Source of the DNA: Penelope pileata
Taxonomy: Eukaryota > Chordata > Aves > Galliformes > Cracidae
Direction of reading: 5' to 3'
DNA: 64,000 nt
Assembly (NCBI GenBank): GCA_013396635.1
Contig: WBMW01000226.1
Span: 149,402 to 213,401 of the forward strand
Shown: in pieces, positions 50,528-63,000 of the stretch
Layout: every line of letters starts with the position of its first letter
Position numbering within the stretch: position 1 is the stretch's first letter
Translations under genes and position numbers: made by a program
Notes under the pieces: model-generated
Database searches by the model: none
What the model saw: only the letters and a program-made list of their open reading frames with translations
What the model was told of the DNA's origin: nothing

Positions 50528-53500
50528 GTGAGATCCGTGCTACCTGGGGCACTGGGCAGGGGCTAAGGCTCGCTAGGTCTCATCCTGACCACAGATGGCT
50601 GGCTGCCAGGAACAGAAGAGAATGTTAATGCAGGTTCCAACACTACAGCATTTGGTAATTTCACTTTGATGCACTATTTCTCTCCTCCATCCACCAAGCT
50701 GCTCCACACCCAGCCAGCCGACGCAGTCATAAAAGCAGCAAGACCTCAGAAGTTCTATCTCCACAGCACTTCAGGAGACCTCCTTACTCTCACATTTTTG
50801 ATGCACCATTTGAAGCATTTGAGGGTAGGGGAGATATGAAAAATCCTTGGGCATGTATGCAACAGGTAGGAGGTTGCTGCAAGCTACTTCTTGAAAATCT
50901 GCAAAAATTGATAATTAAAATAAAAATAGAAACTATGTGAAAACCATATGATTTATGAAACTGAACTATTTTTAAAGGTTACAATCAGTTCAGAAACCAG
51001 CTTAGTCCCTACATCTCTCCTTTACTCATGAGATTTAGCAAATTTGCACAGATTTGTTACCTGTTATCATTTTTTCCCTTCACAATCAAGAATGACTTGC
51101 TTGCTTCACAAGAAACAATGACTTTTTTCCCCAACTTCTTTCTCTTCTCAATTTTCTTTCAGATAAAAATGTGATATACAGAATCAATAAAAATACAACT
51201 AGTTTCATTTCTCCCATGATTTCCTACTTGCCAGGAAAATTTGTAAGTTTTCTAACAAGATACTTAATTTTTTCCATAGATACAGATCAGGATGGATGAA
51301 GCTACCATTTAACCCACTAGAAAACTAACATAAACTTAGCCTGCTCAGGACAAAATTTCTGATGAGTTCTCATAATAGAAAATTTAGCCATAGCTGGAAG
51401 TTTAGCCTTAAGAAAGTTATTTTTGTATTCAGATGGAGAATAAGGTTCACTAGCAAAATGACGAGCTCTCATGGAACTACTCCAGAACACAGGCAAAACC
51501 ATTGATTATTTCGGAATTATTTTTTGTAAAGCAAATGAGATGGAAAAGGATTTTTTTTTTCTCATTAGGTCCAGATTCTGATCTGTTTCTCAAAGCAAAT
51601 TTTGAGATGTAATAAATTTATTATCCTGCTGAGAAGATGCATTCTGCTGTATTCAATGATCCTTGAAGTTCTGATCCAGATTCCTAGATTTACTGAGAAG
51701 TTGGTAATGGAGAGAAGAAAGGAGAAAGAGGGAAGAGCAGCAGAGGAGAGAGAAAACACACTAGGATTTTAAAAAATAATTAATTGCAATCAGTAGGAAT
51801 TATAATAACAGTGACAGTTTGGAAAATGTATGTGTTTTTGTTCAGTTTGTTCAAAGGAAATACATATACTTTCTCTGGTGCATAGATCTGACTATAGCTG
51901 CATAAATACATTTTTGTTCTATAAAAAAGAAAGTCTGAAATTTGTTACTATATAGCTTCTGCAACATACTGATAAAAACCTGTCCATCAAAAGACTTGAT
52001 GACGCAGACATATCATCTAACTGGTGAACTATTAAAAACACAGATTGGTTACATGAAGAGTGTAGAAAGGTAGCTCATCTTCATTCTGTAAAATTTCATG
52101 ACTGAAAAAGTGAAAGAAGTTTGAGACTTTTGCCTTAAACCACCTTGAAACAATCTTGAAACAGATCACTCAAGTCAGATTTGTTTGTTTTTATGAACTT
52201 CCTGTATTGACCTCAGTTGCATCAGCTAGTCTATTTGAACCTTTCTTTCTCTAACAAAAGCAAGAGAGTAATGATATTTTTTTTACGTAAATTTTTAGGC
52301 TTTCTATAATCTCTCCTGCTATAGTGCTCATACCTCATGAAACAAATAAGTTCCCTTTTAGCCTTCTCTTCATTTGTTCACTATTTTGCAGATTGTAACA
52401 GGTAAAAGATCAAGAAGACTGTTAGCCAGTGGTAAATTCCAAGGAAGCTCCCGAATTTACTTCTTCTGGAGGGGTTAGAAGATATGAGCACAGCTATTCC
52501 TGTCAGAGACAGCACTTATCCTGATTCCATTCAGATTTTGAAAATATTTGAAGACTATCTCATTGGTCATACTGGTACTCATTACTATCTCATAGGGTCA
52601 TATTATATATTCAGACCAAAGCCTTACTTTCACCTTCCGGAATGAGTTACTGTAGTGCACTCTACCGTAAATGAATACCTACTGGGATGTTGGACAGAAA
52701 TGTTGCTGTCTGCATTCCACGCATTAAAGTTTTGGGTGTATAAAACTGGTGTTAATATTTATCTCCACTGTTATATATTAAGATAGGTAAATCTTTTGTG
52801 TCATTAGAACAGCTAAGGACTTAGAAGAGTTACTCTAGGAGGATGCAGAATTTCTTTCTGTCTTGAGCCATTTTAGAGAATTCATTAAACAAACATCTGT
52901 CCACACAGACACTTTCATGACTCATCCTGCCCTGAAAATCTATCAAGGATAGATGACTTTAAAAGATCTATTCCAATTTGTTGACTCCAAAGTGCTCCTT
53001 TTCTGACATTTATCCTAGAAGTGTAGCATCAATACATAGTTTTGCATATTTCAGACCTTTGGGGCAGAAAGTGCATTATGAACTCAACATTCCTCAACAA
53101 ACAAATTTTTCTCTTAAGATGACCTTTTTCCCACCATTGGTAATAACATCTCCTATGTTGCTCTTAAAACGTATTGTGAGTCATAAAATCTCAACTAATG
53201 TATCAGTTCAGAATGAACTTCTCACATTGAATTATTGTCTTGGCTTTCCTTTCTGAAAACGTACTAGCACTTTTGATATATGCCATACAGACACACTGAA
53301 AAATCAAATTTCACAGGTTTTATGTATATTTGCCAAAAGGAGACCAAACTTAGCCAAAACAACAGTTCTCTGGCGTGTAGCTACCCAGCTAAGTCCACAC
53401 CTTTGCTTTGTCTACAAGGTTTGTTATACACTGTACGAGGAACACTAAATCTTTAACAGTAAGATTAACAAAAAATCAGTGTTTATGCCTAAGGTAATAA

Positions 53501-53582
53501 ATAGAAATTTTGATAGTGTAAAACTGCCTCCAGATAACAGTTCTGCCAGGGAGCCCTTTCTCTAGTTAGGGCTCTCAAGGCA
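50528..53582. other. Non-coding region, no gene seen
   Basis: The first 300 bp, to about 50830, is less AT-rich. The remainder is ordinary AT-rich sequence with a purine-rich tract at about 51714-51755. No family is recognised in any short frame (for example 52978-53256 plus). Confidence 0.55.
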
Positions 53583-54070
53583 AATCACAGAATCATAGAG
53601 GTTGGAAGGGACCTCCAGGGACCTGCTAAAGCAGGTTCCCTAGAGTAGATTACACAGGAAAATGGGTTTTGAATATCTCCAGAGAAGACAACTCCATAAC
53701 CTCTCTGGGAAGCTTGCTCCAGTGCTCTGTTGTCCTCAAAGTAAAGTTTTTCCTTATGTTCATATAGAACATGAATGTTCCAATTTGTGCCCAGTGCCTC
53801 GTGTTCTGTCACTGGGCACTGTTGAAATAAAGCCTGGCCCCATCCACTTGACTCCTGCTCTTTAGATATTTATAAGCATTGACAAGATATCCTCTTAGTC
53901 TTCTCTTCTCCAAGCTAAGCAGTCCTGAGTCTCTCAGCCTTTCCTCATAAGGAATATGCTCCAGGCCTCTAATCATCTCTGTGGTCCTCTACTGAACTCT
54001 CTCTAGAAGTTCCCTGTCTTTCTTGAACTGGGGAGCCCAAAACTGAACACAGTGCTTCAGATATGGCTTA
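53583..54070 (-). mobile_element. CR1 LINE 3' end, 5'-truncated
   Basis: The plus strand starts AATCACAGAATCATAGAGG, the complement of a CR1 octamer tail, followed by TTGGAAGGGACCTCCAGGG. The words GAATATCTCCAGAGAAG, TCAGCCTTTCCTCATAAG and GAACTGGGGAGCCCAAAACTG follow in the order of an inverted CR1. Similarity ends near CAGATATGGCTT at about 54070. About 490 bp is kept, including the last part of ORF2 in broken frames and the 3' untranslated region. A short complementary insertion-like piece, CTGCTAAAGCAGG, occurs near the 3' end. This copy is in the same orientation as the one at 1878-3175 but looks like a different CR1 subfamily in its 3' region. Confidence 0.92.
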
Positions 54071-54686
54071 ACTTACCTACACTATTTTTACTCACGTACA
54101 GGCTGACCCATTTAGAACTAGGCATTTTTCTAGTTAATTTAGTTCCAAGTCTATGCCCTGAGCCAGAGTGTAAAGAGACCTGAGTTTACTCTTCTCTGCT
54201 TGAGAAGTCCTGAATTCTTACCTTCCAGGAGAATATTCCATAAGATATTCATGAGGGAGAAAAATATTTTCCTTCTCCCATTTCAGCCTGAAAGCTGTTC
54301 CACTTTACAATAACTAATTAAATATTTAGTGCACAAAAAAAAAAAAGACTGAACTTGAGAGCTATTCCTTAGCCTAGGGCTATGGGTACCCCTCTTAAGA
54401 TGAAGAGTCATGATTCCAGTTCTTGCTCCACTGAAAATCTTGACACAGAAATCAGGGAAAGAAGAACTAAAATATTTGCTCTCAAGAGAGTGACCTACTC
54501 TACCCAAAGAGTTATATAGATATATGCATGATATGTGTTGAATCTCTTCAACACAAAATTTGACAATGGGACTCTGTCAAGTAGATGAAATAACCATGTA
54601 CTAATGCCACCACTGGCCATACTTTATATCAAAGCCAATCTACTCAATATACTCTAAGAATAAAATATTAAGACACACAGGTGGGG

Positions 54687-54814
54687 TACTTACCCAGTGG
54701 TCTGCACTGTGCAAATAGAGATGTCTGCCCAAATGCAGCCATGATTTGTATACTTACCCACTGGTCTGCATTGTGCAAATTGAGATCTCTGCCCAAATGC
54801 AGCCATGATTTGTA
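54687..54814 (+). repeat. 64-bp tandem duplication
   Basis: Two head-to-tail copies, 54687-54750 and 54751-54814, each start TACTTACCCA and end CAGCCATGATTTGTA. I count four substitutions in 64 bp, about 94% identity. Because 64 is not a multiple of three, the frame changes between copies, which argues against a coding role. Confidence 0.95.
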
Positions 54815-55768
54815 TGAATATTTACCAATCTGCCTAGAAAAACAGGTTTACAAATTAAAAATGGTTATACTTTTACAGAAAATGAATTGCTTTACAGTTT
54901 AATTTTTTATTGGGTTGGAGGTTCCAAATCTTAACTATTGTTTGCTTAGAGCAAATTAACATCAAATGTTTGTTTTATTATATAGCCTTTATAAGTGATA
55001 TTAATCGACTTAGAAATATGTCTATGCTTATAAACCTAAAAGGATAAAGTGATTTCTTAATTGGTTAACAACAGTTATGATTAATAAGAAATAAAGGTAG
55101 CCATATTTCTTTCCTAGGGATAACATATCTGTCTCTTTCAGCACTTTATAGTGGACCTCTGGGTTACTTGTTCCCATTAGTGCACTAAACGTACTAAATA
55201 AAGGCAAATTGTATTATAAGGTGATATAAGTTTTATATGGTATATATCACAAGAAACTTTTCCAAGAACAGAATAGAGACTATTCTTTCTTGTAATCACT
55301 AGTGGTATTTTGAAATCTAATTGGTAAAACCACAAAATTTTGTAGCACTGTAGCCATTTTTACCCATAAGTCATTATGAATTCTTCCTTACTCCTGTGGT
55401 TACTATTGTATTTTTAAACTAAAAGAGCTTAACAAATCATTAATGACTGAGAAAACCATGCCACACCACTCATACAGTAAAAAAATTTTTATTGTTGCAA
55501 ATACAATCTATAGCCAAATCTTAAATGGCAGAAACATGTATTTCTGGCACGTGAGGAACATAAAATCTACTCAGAGTTCCCTGAGAATGAAGGTACATGG
55601 GGTCCTACTAAAGAAACACCTTTCTACTGGTATATCTTGACATGAAGAAATTCACCACATGCATAACCACTTCATAGCAGAGTATTTCAACAACCCGTAC
55701 AAAGTGTTTGGCCTGTGCACCATCTTGACTGCACACACGCCCCTGCTCCATAAAATGAAGGAGCCATA

Positions 55769-55811
55769 AAGGAAGAGGGGAGAGAAAAAGAAAAAAGAGA
55801 GAGGAGGAAAG
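55769..55811. repeat. Polypurine tract
   Basis: An uninterrupted A/G stretch (AAGGAAGAGGGGAGAG and similar words). Confidence 0.8.
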
Positions 55812-58564
55812 ACAAAAATTGAACCCTCTAATTAAGTTACTGTTTAGCTGAAATGCTGGAAATGCAAAAGGACTTGGCGCAAGAGGAAATATAGATGGCT
55901 TTGAGAATAGCAAGTTGGTCTTTCTAGAGTTTGGATACTTTTGAGTTCCCTTTTACTACTATTAATGGTTTGGGGGATTTTTCTATTTAATGACTTTGTG
56001 GCTGGAATTTAAGTGGCTGACTCACAACTGGAATTTTAGTCTCAGAGAAAATACTGTAAAAGCTTATCCAAGAGAAGAAAGAGATGATTAACAGCTGCAT
56101 CAGCTACTCTACAATTGTAGCAAAAGAAGTTGTTTCATGTTATTCTTATTCTACCTTTGGCAGATTATTCAGTTATACCAAGTGGCTGTATTCTGCTTTT
56201 ACCCCTGACTTTTTATTTATTTATTACTTTATAGAGGTTGCTTGAGAGGGGGAAAATATTGGCCCATGCTTCACTGGAAAAAGTTTCTCAGATCTGGGGA
56301 AAATAGGGTAGTTTACATTTTGTATTCTTCTCCATAGAGTTAAGGTAAAGTTACAGAAAGGAACCTTACATTTTCAAATTCTAGGGATTACCTTCTTCAA
56401 CGTTAAGTAATTTCTATAAACAATAGTGTATTAAATTCATGCCCTTAGTTCTGTGTAAATATATAAGTTCAAAATCTTCTCCTGATTACAATAATAGAAA
56501 ATTATTTTAGTTTCCAAATGAATGTCATTTTCATCAGGTTTTATTTAAGCAAATTATTGTTCACCATTAATGCTGTAATATGACATACGACATCCAGTTT
56601 AATAGCTTGATCATATAAGACCTACTTGTGAAAATGCTGAACAAATCCCAATTCAACCAAACACTTGGCCATGAAAAGAAAAATACTTAAATGAGGAGGA
56701 AAACTTATGTATCTAACTACCACTTATGTATCTAGCATTAAGCATATCAAAGGCTACATAAAGGCAGACAATACTTCAACAAACAACATTAATAACTGGT
56801 TAGTAGAAACCATACTGAAAAATGTATTTTAAACTGAAATGAATGCTCAGGAATATCAGGGGTTAAACTCTACTAATTGTTTTTAATTACTTCTTTCTTA
56901 TGATGTTGTGTTTCATTCTTTGTTTCTCTAGAAATCTGTTACCTGAACCAGCAAAGTTGAATCCAAGGCTCAATTGCTAAAAGATCTAAATACAGATCTT
57001 GCAGACAGACAGCTTCTGTTTTTAAATAAGCTTTCCGATTTTTCTTTAAATGATATGTATTAACTTATTTAATTGAACAAGTTTTAAATATGAAAATGGT
57101 GTTTTGCCATACCCACACACCTTTTATTTGTTACAGCATTGACTAAGTAGAGTTTAGTTGATAAAAAAAATCAACCTTAAAAGGAAAATAATTAGTTGTT
57201 CCTAAATAAGAACTGTAGCTAATTAAATATACATAATTTCTTTCATTTTCCTTGGTGAAGCTTTGCAAGACTTAGCATTACTTTAATCAGTATATTCAAA
57301 ATGATGCAATAAAAATTGAAATTAGGTTTGAAAAATGGAAATTAAGCAGACTCTTGTAAAGAATTCTGTTCTTTTGTCAGAATGCCAAAGAAGAATAACG
57401 AGCCGACTTTACGAAATTTATTAGAGAATTAGTACAGTTATATGAAAGAGAAAATATGAAATTTTGCTGTTTTAATTATATACCCAATTTGGTACTATTA
57501 CAGTAGTTTTTCTGGATTAAAATGTTTAATGTGAACACTACATAGAAATATCTGTCATATTGACAGTTTGAAGAGTTGTACAAGGCAGCTATTCAGGCCA
57601 CTAAAGAGCACTCTCATCTTATTCCTGAACACTTTGTTCTTTCTAACGGAAATGCACGTGAAATAACTGTCTCTGAAAAACACCACTGAAGGTAATTTCA
57701 TCATATGCTGAATCACATAGCAAACTCTTACATAGCAAGGAAGATTCGTTGGGGATTTTAAATCAACAATCTGTGCAAAAAAATCCTTTAACTTTATGGG
57801 GCTAATTTGTCTAACCGTATTTGAATCTACTTGTAACAGTAGGGATTTGTTTGTCCTTCTTTACTTCTCTTTCCTTTATTGCAACATTTGTTTTTGATTT
57901 TGACACCCCAGAGTTTCATAAGTGAGCAAAATTAACAATATTACATGGCTGAGTTATAGTTTAAATGCACATAACTCGCTCACTTAGTTATGAAACAATT
58001 TTTAAACTTCTAAATCTTCTGAAAAGTGAATGCCAAATAACACCATTGAGCTTTTATACAAGTAAAACTGCCTTGGTTTCTGGCAAAAACTTATTTTTCC
58101 ACTAAATCCATATTCCTACTGTTAAGCAGAAATATACATGCTGTCCAGTAATTGTTCTGCATAACTTAAATGCATCTAAGAATCCTTTGGATACGTTCTC
58201 TGACAGTGTTCACTTTAGATGAAGCACCTGCCTGAGCATTGTTCCATGCCTGATGCCAAAATACTGCAACTGAAACCAATACATACTTTATTATATACAT
58301 GGTGCTGAACAAGACCCTATTTCAGGTATTACAACATATGAAAAAGAGCAATGGAAACCAAAAGAGCATTTTGAGATCTATTGGGCAAAAGCTGGCAAAA
58401 TGTCCACTCACTTTGCTAATATCCAAACACAGTGAATTAGAGAGAGGAATATTCCCATATGCCATTAGAAATTTCTAGGTTAGAAAGGAAGTGGAGTACC
58501 TAAAAGGAGATAATAAAAGGCCTCTGTTTACTTTGGTGGAAGTGTTGCATCTTACTGCAAAGAT

Positions 58565-58590
58565 CCCCTTCTTTTATCCCCTTCTTTTAT
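58565..58590. repeat. Perfect 13-bp tandem duplication
   Basis: CCCCTTCTTTTAT occurs twice in direct succession without a mismatch. Confidence 0.95.
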
Positions 58591-59835
58591 TTCCTGACAC
58601 AGCCTGTATATCCCTCAGAATTAACTGCCTGTTAAAATTCATATACAATTGCTGTGTTTACTTGCAACCTCATTAAGTAGACAGACAAGGAAACTGACTT
58701 CAGTGTAAATTCAGAAACCTGAAACCTGCCAGAGAGGGCAGCTGGGGTGTCACTTCACATCTACTCTTCATATTTTTAAATCACAGATAAACAGCATTTG
58801 CAAAAAAAATTCCTGGATTCACTTAGTCTATGAGATGTAATTATGAAGGATGAGCAGTAGATCGAAATCTCCTGTTTGGATGATACAAATGGGACAGTGA
58901 TGAAAACGGTAAAGAAAAGGAAAGCAGTCAGAGGGCTACAGAACATCCCTTGCTGAGGTGTATTTCACAATGTTTTGCCAGACTGAAAGATTGTACCTAC
59001 TTTAATGACGAAATCCAATGGAGATGTCTTCTCCAGAGAGATGTCCTCTTCTGTGACTCCCTATTGAGTTACAAGAAAAGTCATCAAACTCCTGACCCCA
59101 GGTAAATTTGTATGGTACATATGTATTGTATTTGCTCTCTCACTATAATTTATTTCCTACTTTATTAGTTCTATGTATATAAAATCCAAATGACTTTTGT
59201 CTATTTCACTGACATGCAGAGGTCCATCTTATCTATTCTCTCTTGCTCCTCTGAAGTCTATATCATTATCACTTTTCCCCACATTATCCTCATTTCAGAT
59301 ACTTTTCAAACCACTAGATTATATCTTTTCTCCTCCCAGAGCCACTTCAACCTTCTCTCTTATGGGTGTTTTCAGCAATTCTCCACTAACCGTCTACTCC
59401 ACAACAGTAATATGCTGTTCCTGCTCTTTTGCAGATGTTAAGGATGGCTGGACTAAGCAATGATTCCTGCAGCTCTCTGCTAGCTACAGTGTTTTTTGAA
59501 CATTACCCTTTACTTGTCATTGCCTAATGGCAGAGTCCTCATCCAAAATAATTTTTGACTTATGTTTTCACTTAAGAAATGCATCATCAAATAGCTTATT
59601 AAAGACCATGTGCACTACATGCATCTCATATTCTTTGGTAACTAATTTTTAATTCTGTTTGAAAAATGAAGATCCTGCCACACACACAAGCACACACTGG
59701 TTTATTTCACTTGTACTATGACCCAGATGGGGTTGAGCTGTGCTGGGATCAGGCAGCTGGGGCAGGTGGCTGATGCTGTCATGTGGAATAGAAGTGAAGT
59801 AGTACAGATATGATTCTGCTCCCTTCGCCCCTCTC

Positions 59836-59876
59836 AAAAAAATAAAAATAAAAAAAATAAAAAATAAAAATAAAAA
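59836..59876. repeat. (AAAAAT)n microsatellite
   Basis: Imperfect units of four to seven A followed by T. Confidence 0.9.
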
Positions 59877-60009
59877 CCGAAACCCAGGTCATTCAAATAC
59901 TTTAGGCCTGCTGCAGTGCTTTGACCTAAATAACCTGATCCACAAATAGCAAATAACTTCTACTGTGTTCTAAATCAAAGGGGAAAAATAAGCTATTTGG
60001 GTCAAAGCA

Positions 60010-60012
<3 letters not shown>

Positions 60013-60044
<32 letters not shown>
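60013..60044. repeat. 32-base A run
   Basis: Uninterrupted run of 32 A. No mRNA-like sequence was recognised upstream. It produces a phenylalanine run in a minus-strand frame. Confidence 0.95.
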
Positions 60045-60046
<2 letters not shown>

Positions 60047-63000
60047 AAAAGCCTACCCAAATGACTAGTCTCTCCTAGACACTGGGGTGTGTATATCTTG
60101 TGGAGCTTTTTAATTTGCAATTTTCCCAGGGCACCAGACAGATGTGTCAAACAGAGCTGAACATTAAAAACATTACCTAAAGCCACAGTGATTTTTAAAA
60201 TCTTCTATTAATATATTTATCTTAAATACAACATTCTGTAAAACTAGCTTGATCTTCCTGAAGGACCTAAAGTATTTAAAAATAAAGCCCTCCATTTTAT
60301 CTTACAGTTTCCACCCCATAGATTATTTTGGCATTCACTTTATGTAATGACATTGTCTCTTTCCAAAGTGATCAGATACACTCTGACTTCTCTCCAAATC
60401 TAGCTTCTGTTCACTTGGTGCTTTACTCATCAGCCCCAGAAGATTTCTTGAGGTTGTACTCAAGGGATGGTATTCAGAATTAAGAGCTTATGAGTGTACT
60501 GCTTGGTAGAGTACAATCATTTATAAATTTCCTATTCATTAAGTTCTATAGTCCCAAGAAAATTTAAGACTAAATTTACTCTCATTTTCAAGGACTCAGC
60601 TGGATCTTTCTTATAACTTAAAATGGCACAGTGAGAAAATACTCCCAAATTAAACAGAATGTCTTAAAGGTATGAAAAAACCCCAAACCAACCAATCAAA
60701 ACCAAAAACAACAACAAAAAAAACACCTTGAAGGCAGTCAATAATCATGGTTTTGGTTTTCAAATAATTCAGTTGCATTTTTGACACACTTGGGAATAAT
60801 TTGCAGGAGAAAAATAATAGGTCTGTTTATACGCAAGGATAGAAACCATATTTGAGAAGTTCCTATTTTATACTAGTTCTACCTTGTACACATCACTTGA
60901 AACTATTATAAAGGTTATATAATTGCAACAAATGCAAATGGAATATAGTAAAAGAAATTTGTGGTTTAAAACATTTGTCTGAACCTTATTTGCTTCATTG
61001 TTATAAATTAGGGTGTTCGCAGAAACAAATGACATCAAGAAGGATTCCTGCACACCCCAGAAACTGGTTTTATATAATCTCCTATTACTGTGTTCAGAAG
61101 GAGAGACTGGGCTGGATATGAGGTATTTGTGCAACTGAAGAGAGTTTAAAAATTTGTTTAAATATCCAGCTTTTACAAGGAGAGGAAGTAGTTAGAGAGA
61201 TGTGTAGGAAGTTTCCTGAAGTCAGGAAATAAAATCACATGCAGTCACTTCACAAAGATTATGATTTTCCTAGTGAATTGATTTGGGACAAAAGTTATAA
61301 TCACCCGAACTCTGCCAATTAAATCAATTTGGGGGCTCCTGCTTCCATCACGGACCTGCCAACACTTTGATTTTTATAAAGTTTGATTTGTCTAGCCTAT
61401 AATGAAGTAGATCTTACAAGCGATCCCTCTGAACAAGATGTGATTTCTTAAAAAAGGCAAGCTGGATGAAGAAGCCTGTCCTAGATACGAGTGCAGTTTA
61501 TGTCTGAAACAGCTGTTATAAGACATGATTCAAAGAGCTGGCATTCCATGATGTGATGGTCTTCACATAGTGCTACGAAGAACACAGCACCTGGCCACAA
61601 CCAGGACCCCAGGTCCCTCCAGCTCTAGATTTGTTTTCTGCAAAACAAGACCCCTTCAAACACCTTCACATATTTATTAGAAAGAAATGCAGAGTTAGCA
61701 GTGCTTCATGGAGAATCTTATTATAGCATTTCAAGTAGCCAGCCTACCAAAAACTTAGAGTACTGTGGCAGTATCGCTTTCCATCAAAGATATTCTTTTC
61801 CCCCCTCTGAATCTGAAAGGTTGAACCAGAAGGAAAAGCAGCATGTCACATATTTTAAATTAGAGTTTTCTACATACTAATCCACTATTTTCTTAAACCT
61901 AAGTAATGTTAAGACTGTTCACAGCACATTCTCAGAAATGAAAGTAGCAGCTTGAGAAACACCATACCTGCTTGCTTAAATTGCACAAGAAAATGATGTT
62001 GATAATGCATTCATCTCTATAGTTGTTTTAATCATCTGTTGTACAGACTTTGCAAGATAAATTTAGGAAAATTCTGATATCTTATTGTGAATTTTCATAA
62101 TTATTTCTCAGCATTTAAATTTGTTATATACTACCACCTCCATCAGAACTATCATTTGAATGTCAATTCACTGACATCTGATCCAAAGGTACGAGAGTTA
62201 TTTCTTTCACTGAAATAGTTCAAAGCCAGATGATACTCAGCTAACACTTAACAACTGGTGTTCATGTATATGCCTGAAAATGTCTCTGGAAATCCCTGAA
62301 TAAAGCTTGCAATAATGCAAATGTAAAAAGAGAAACAGATTTGAAAGGACAGGGATACAGAACAGCAAGAAACAACATCTATGAACCTAACATTATCAGG
62401 CAAAGTCAGAATTAACCAGAATTAATTTTACACTCCTGGCATGTAGAAAAAAAATAAGCTACCTGTTAATCTTTTATTTTATTATTATTTTTTATAAAGG
62501 TAACTGATACTCCACTGTAAATAACTTTGGAGAAGTTCACCTGGGCTTTGTCTTTTGTATCAGCAACACTGTACTACCAACAGTATTTTTGCACATACAG
62601 GAGCAGAGTTGGTAATAACTACTGAAGTTCAAATTGCATAACATGTCCTATACATCAAGCTGCTTTCAGCTACCCCTAAATTACCCGAAGTTTTGCTTTT
62701 GGCGATCGAGTATTTTATACAAAAAGCAGCCTTTAGTTCATATTTAATTTTAAATGCAAGATGCATTCCCAGTGAAAACTTGAACTTCAATGCAGCTCTG
62801 CCTGTGATGGGAGCCAAGCATGCTTTTAAACTTTTCTCTAATTGGAGCTTTAAACTCATGATGAAGCTTTAAAGTCTATAATGAATGCAGTTCCTTATAT
62901 TTATTTCATCACTGTTCTTTCAGAGGTCTGTGTAAATATTTAGCCAGCTATTCCTCTTGGGACACTGATCAGCTTACTCACATTTGGTATCCTTGAGCAA

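Noticed and set aside
56702..56735. Direct repeat of ACTTATGTATCTA
   Set aside because: Too short and low in complexity to be informative.
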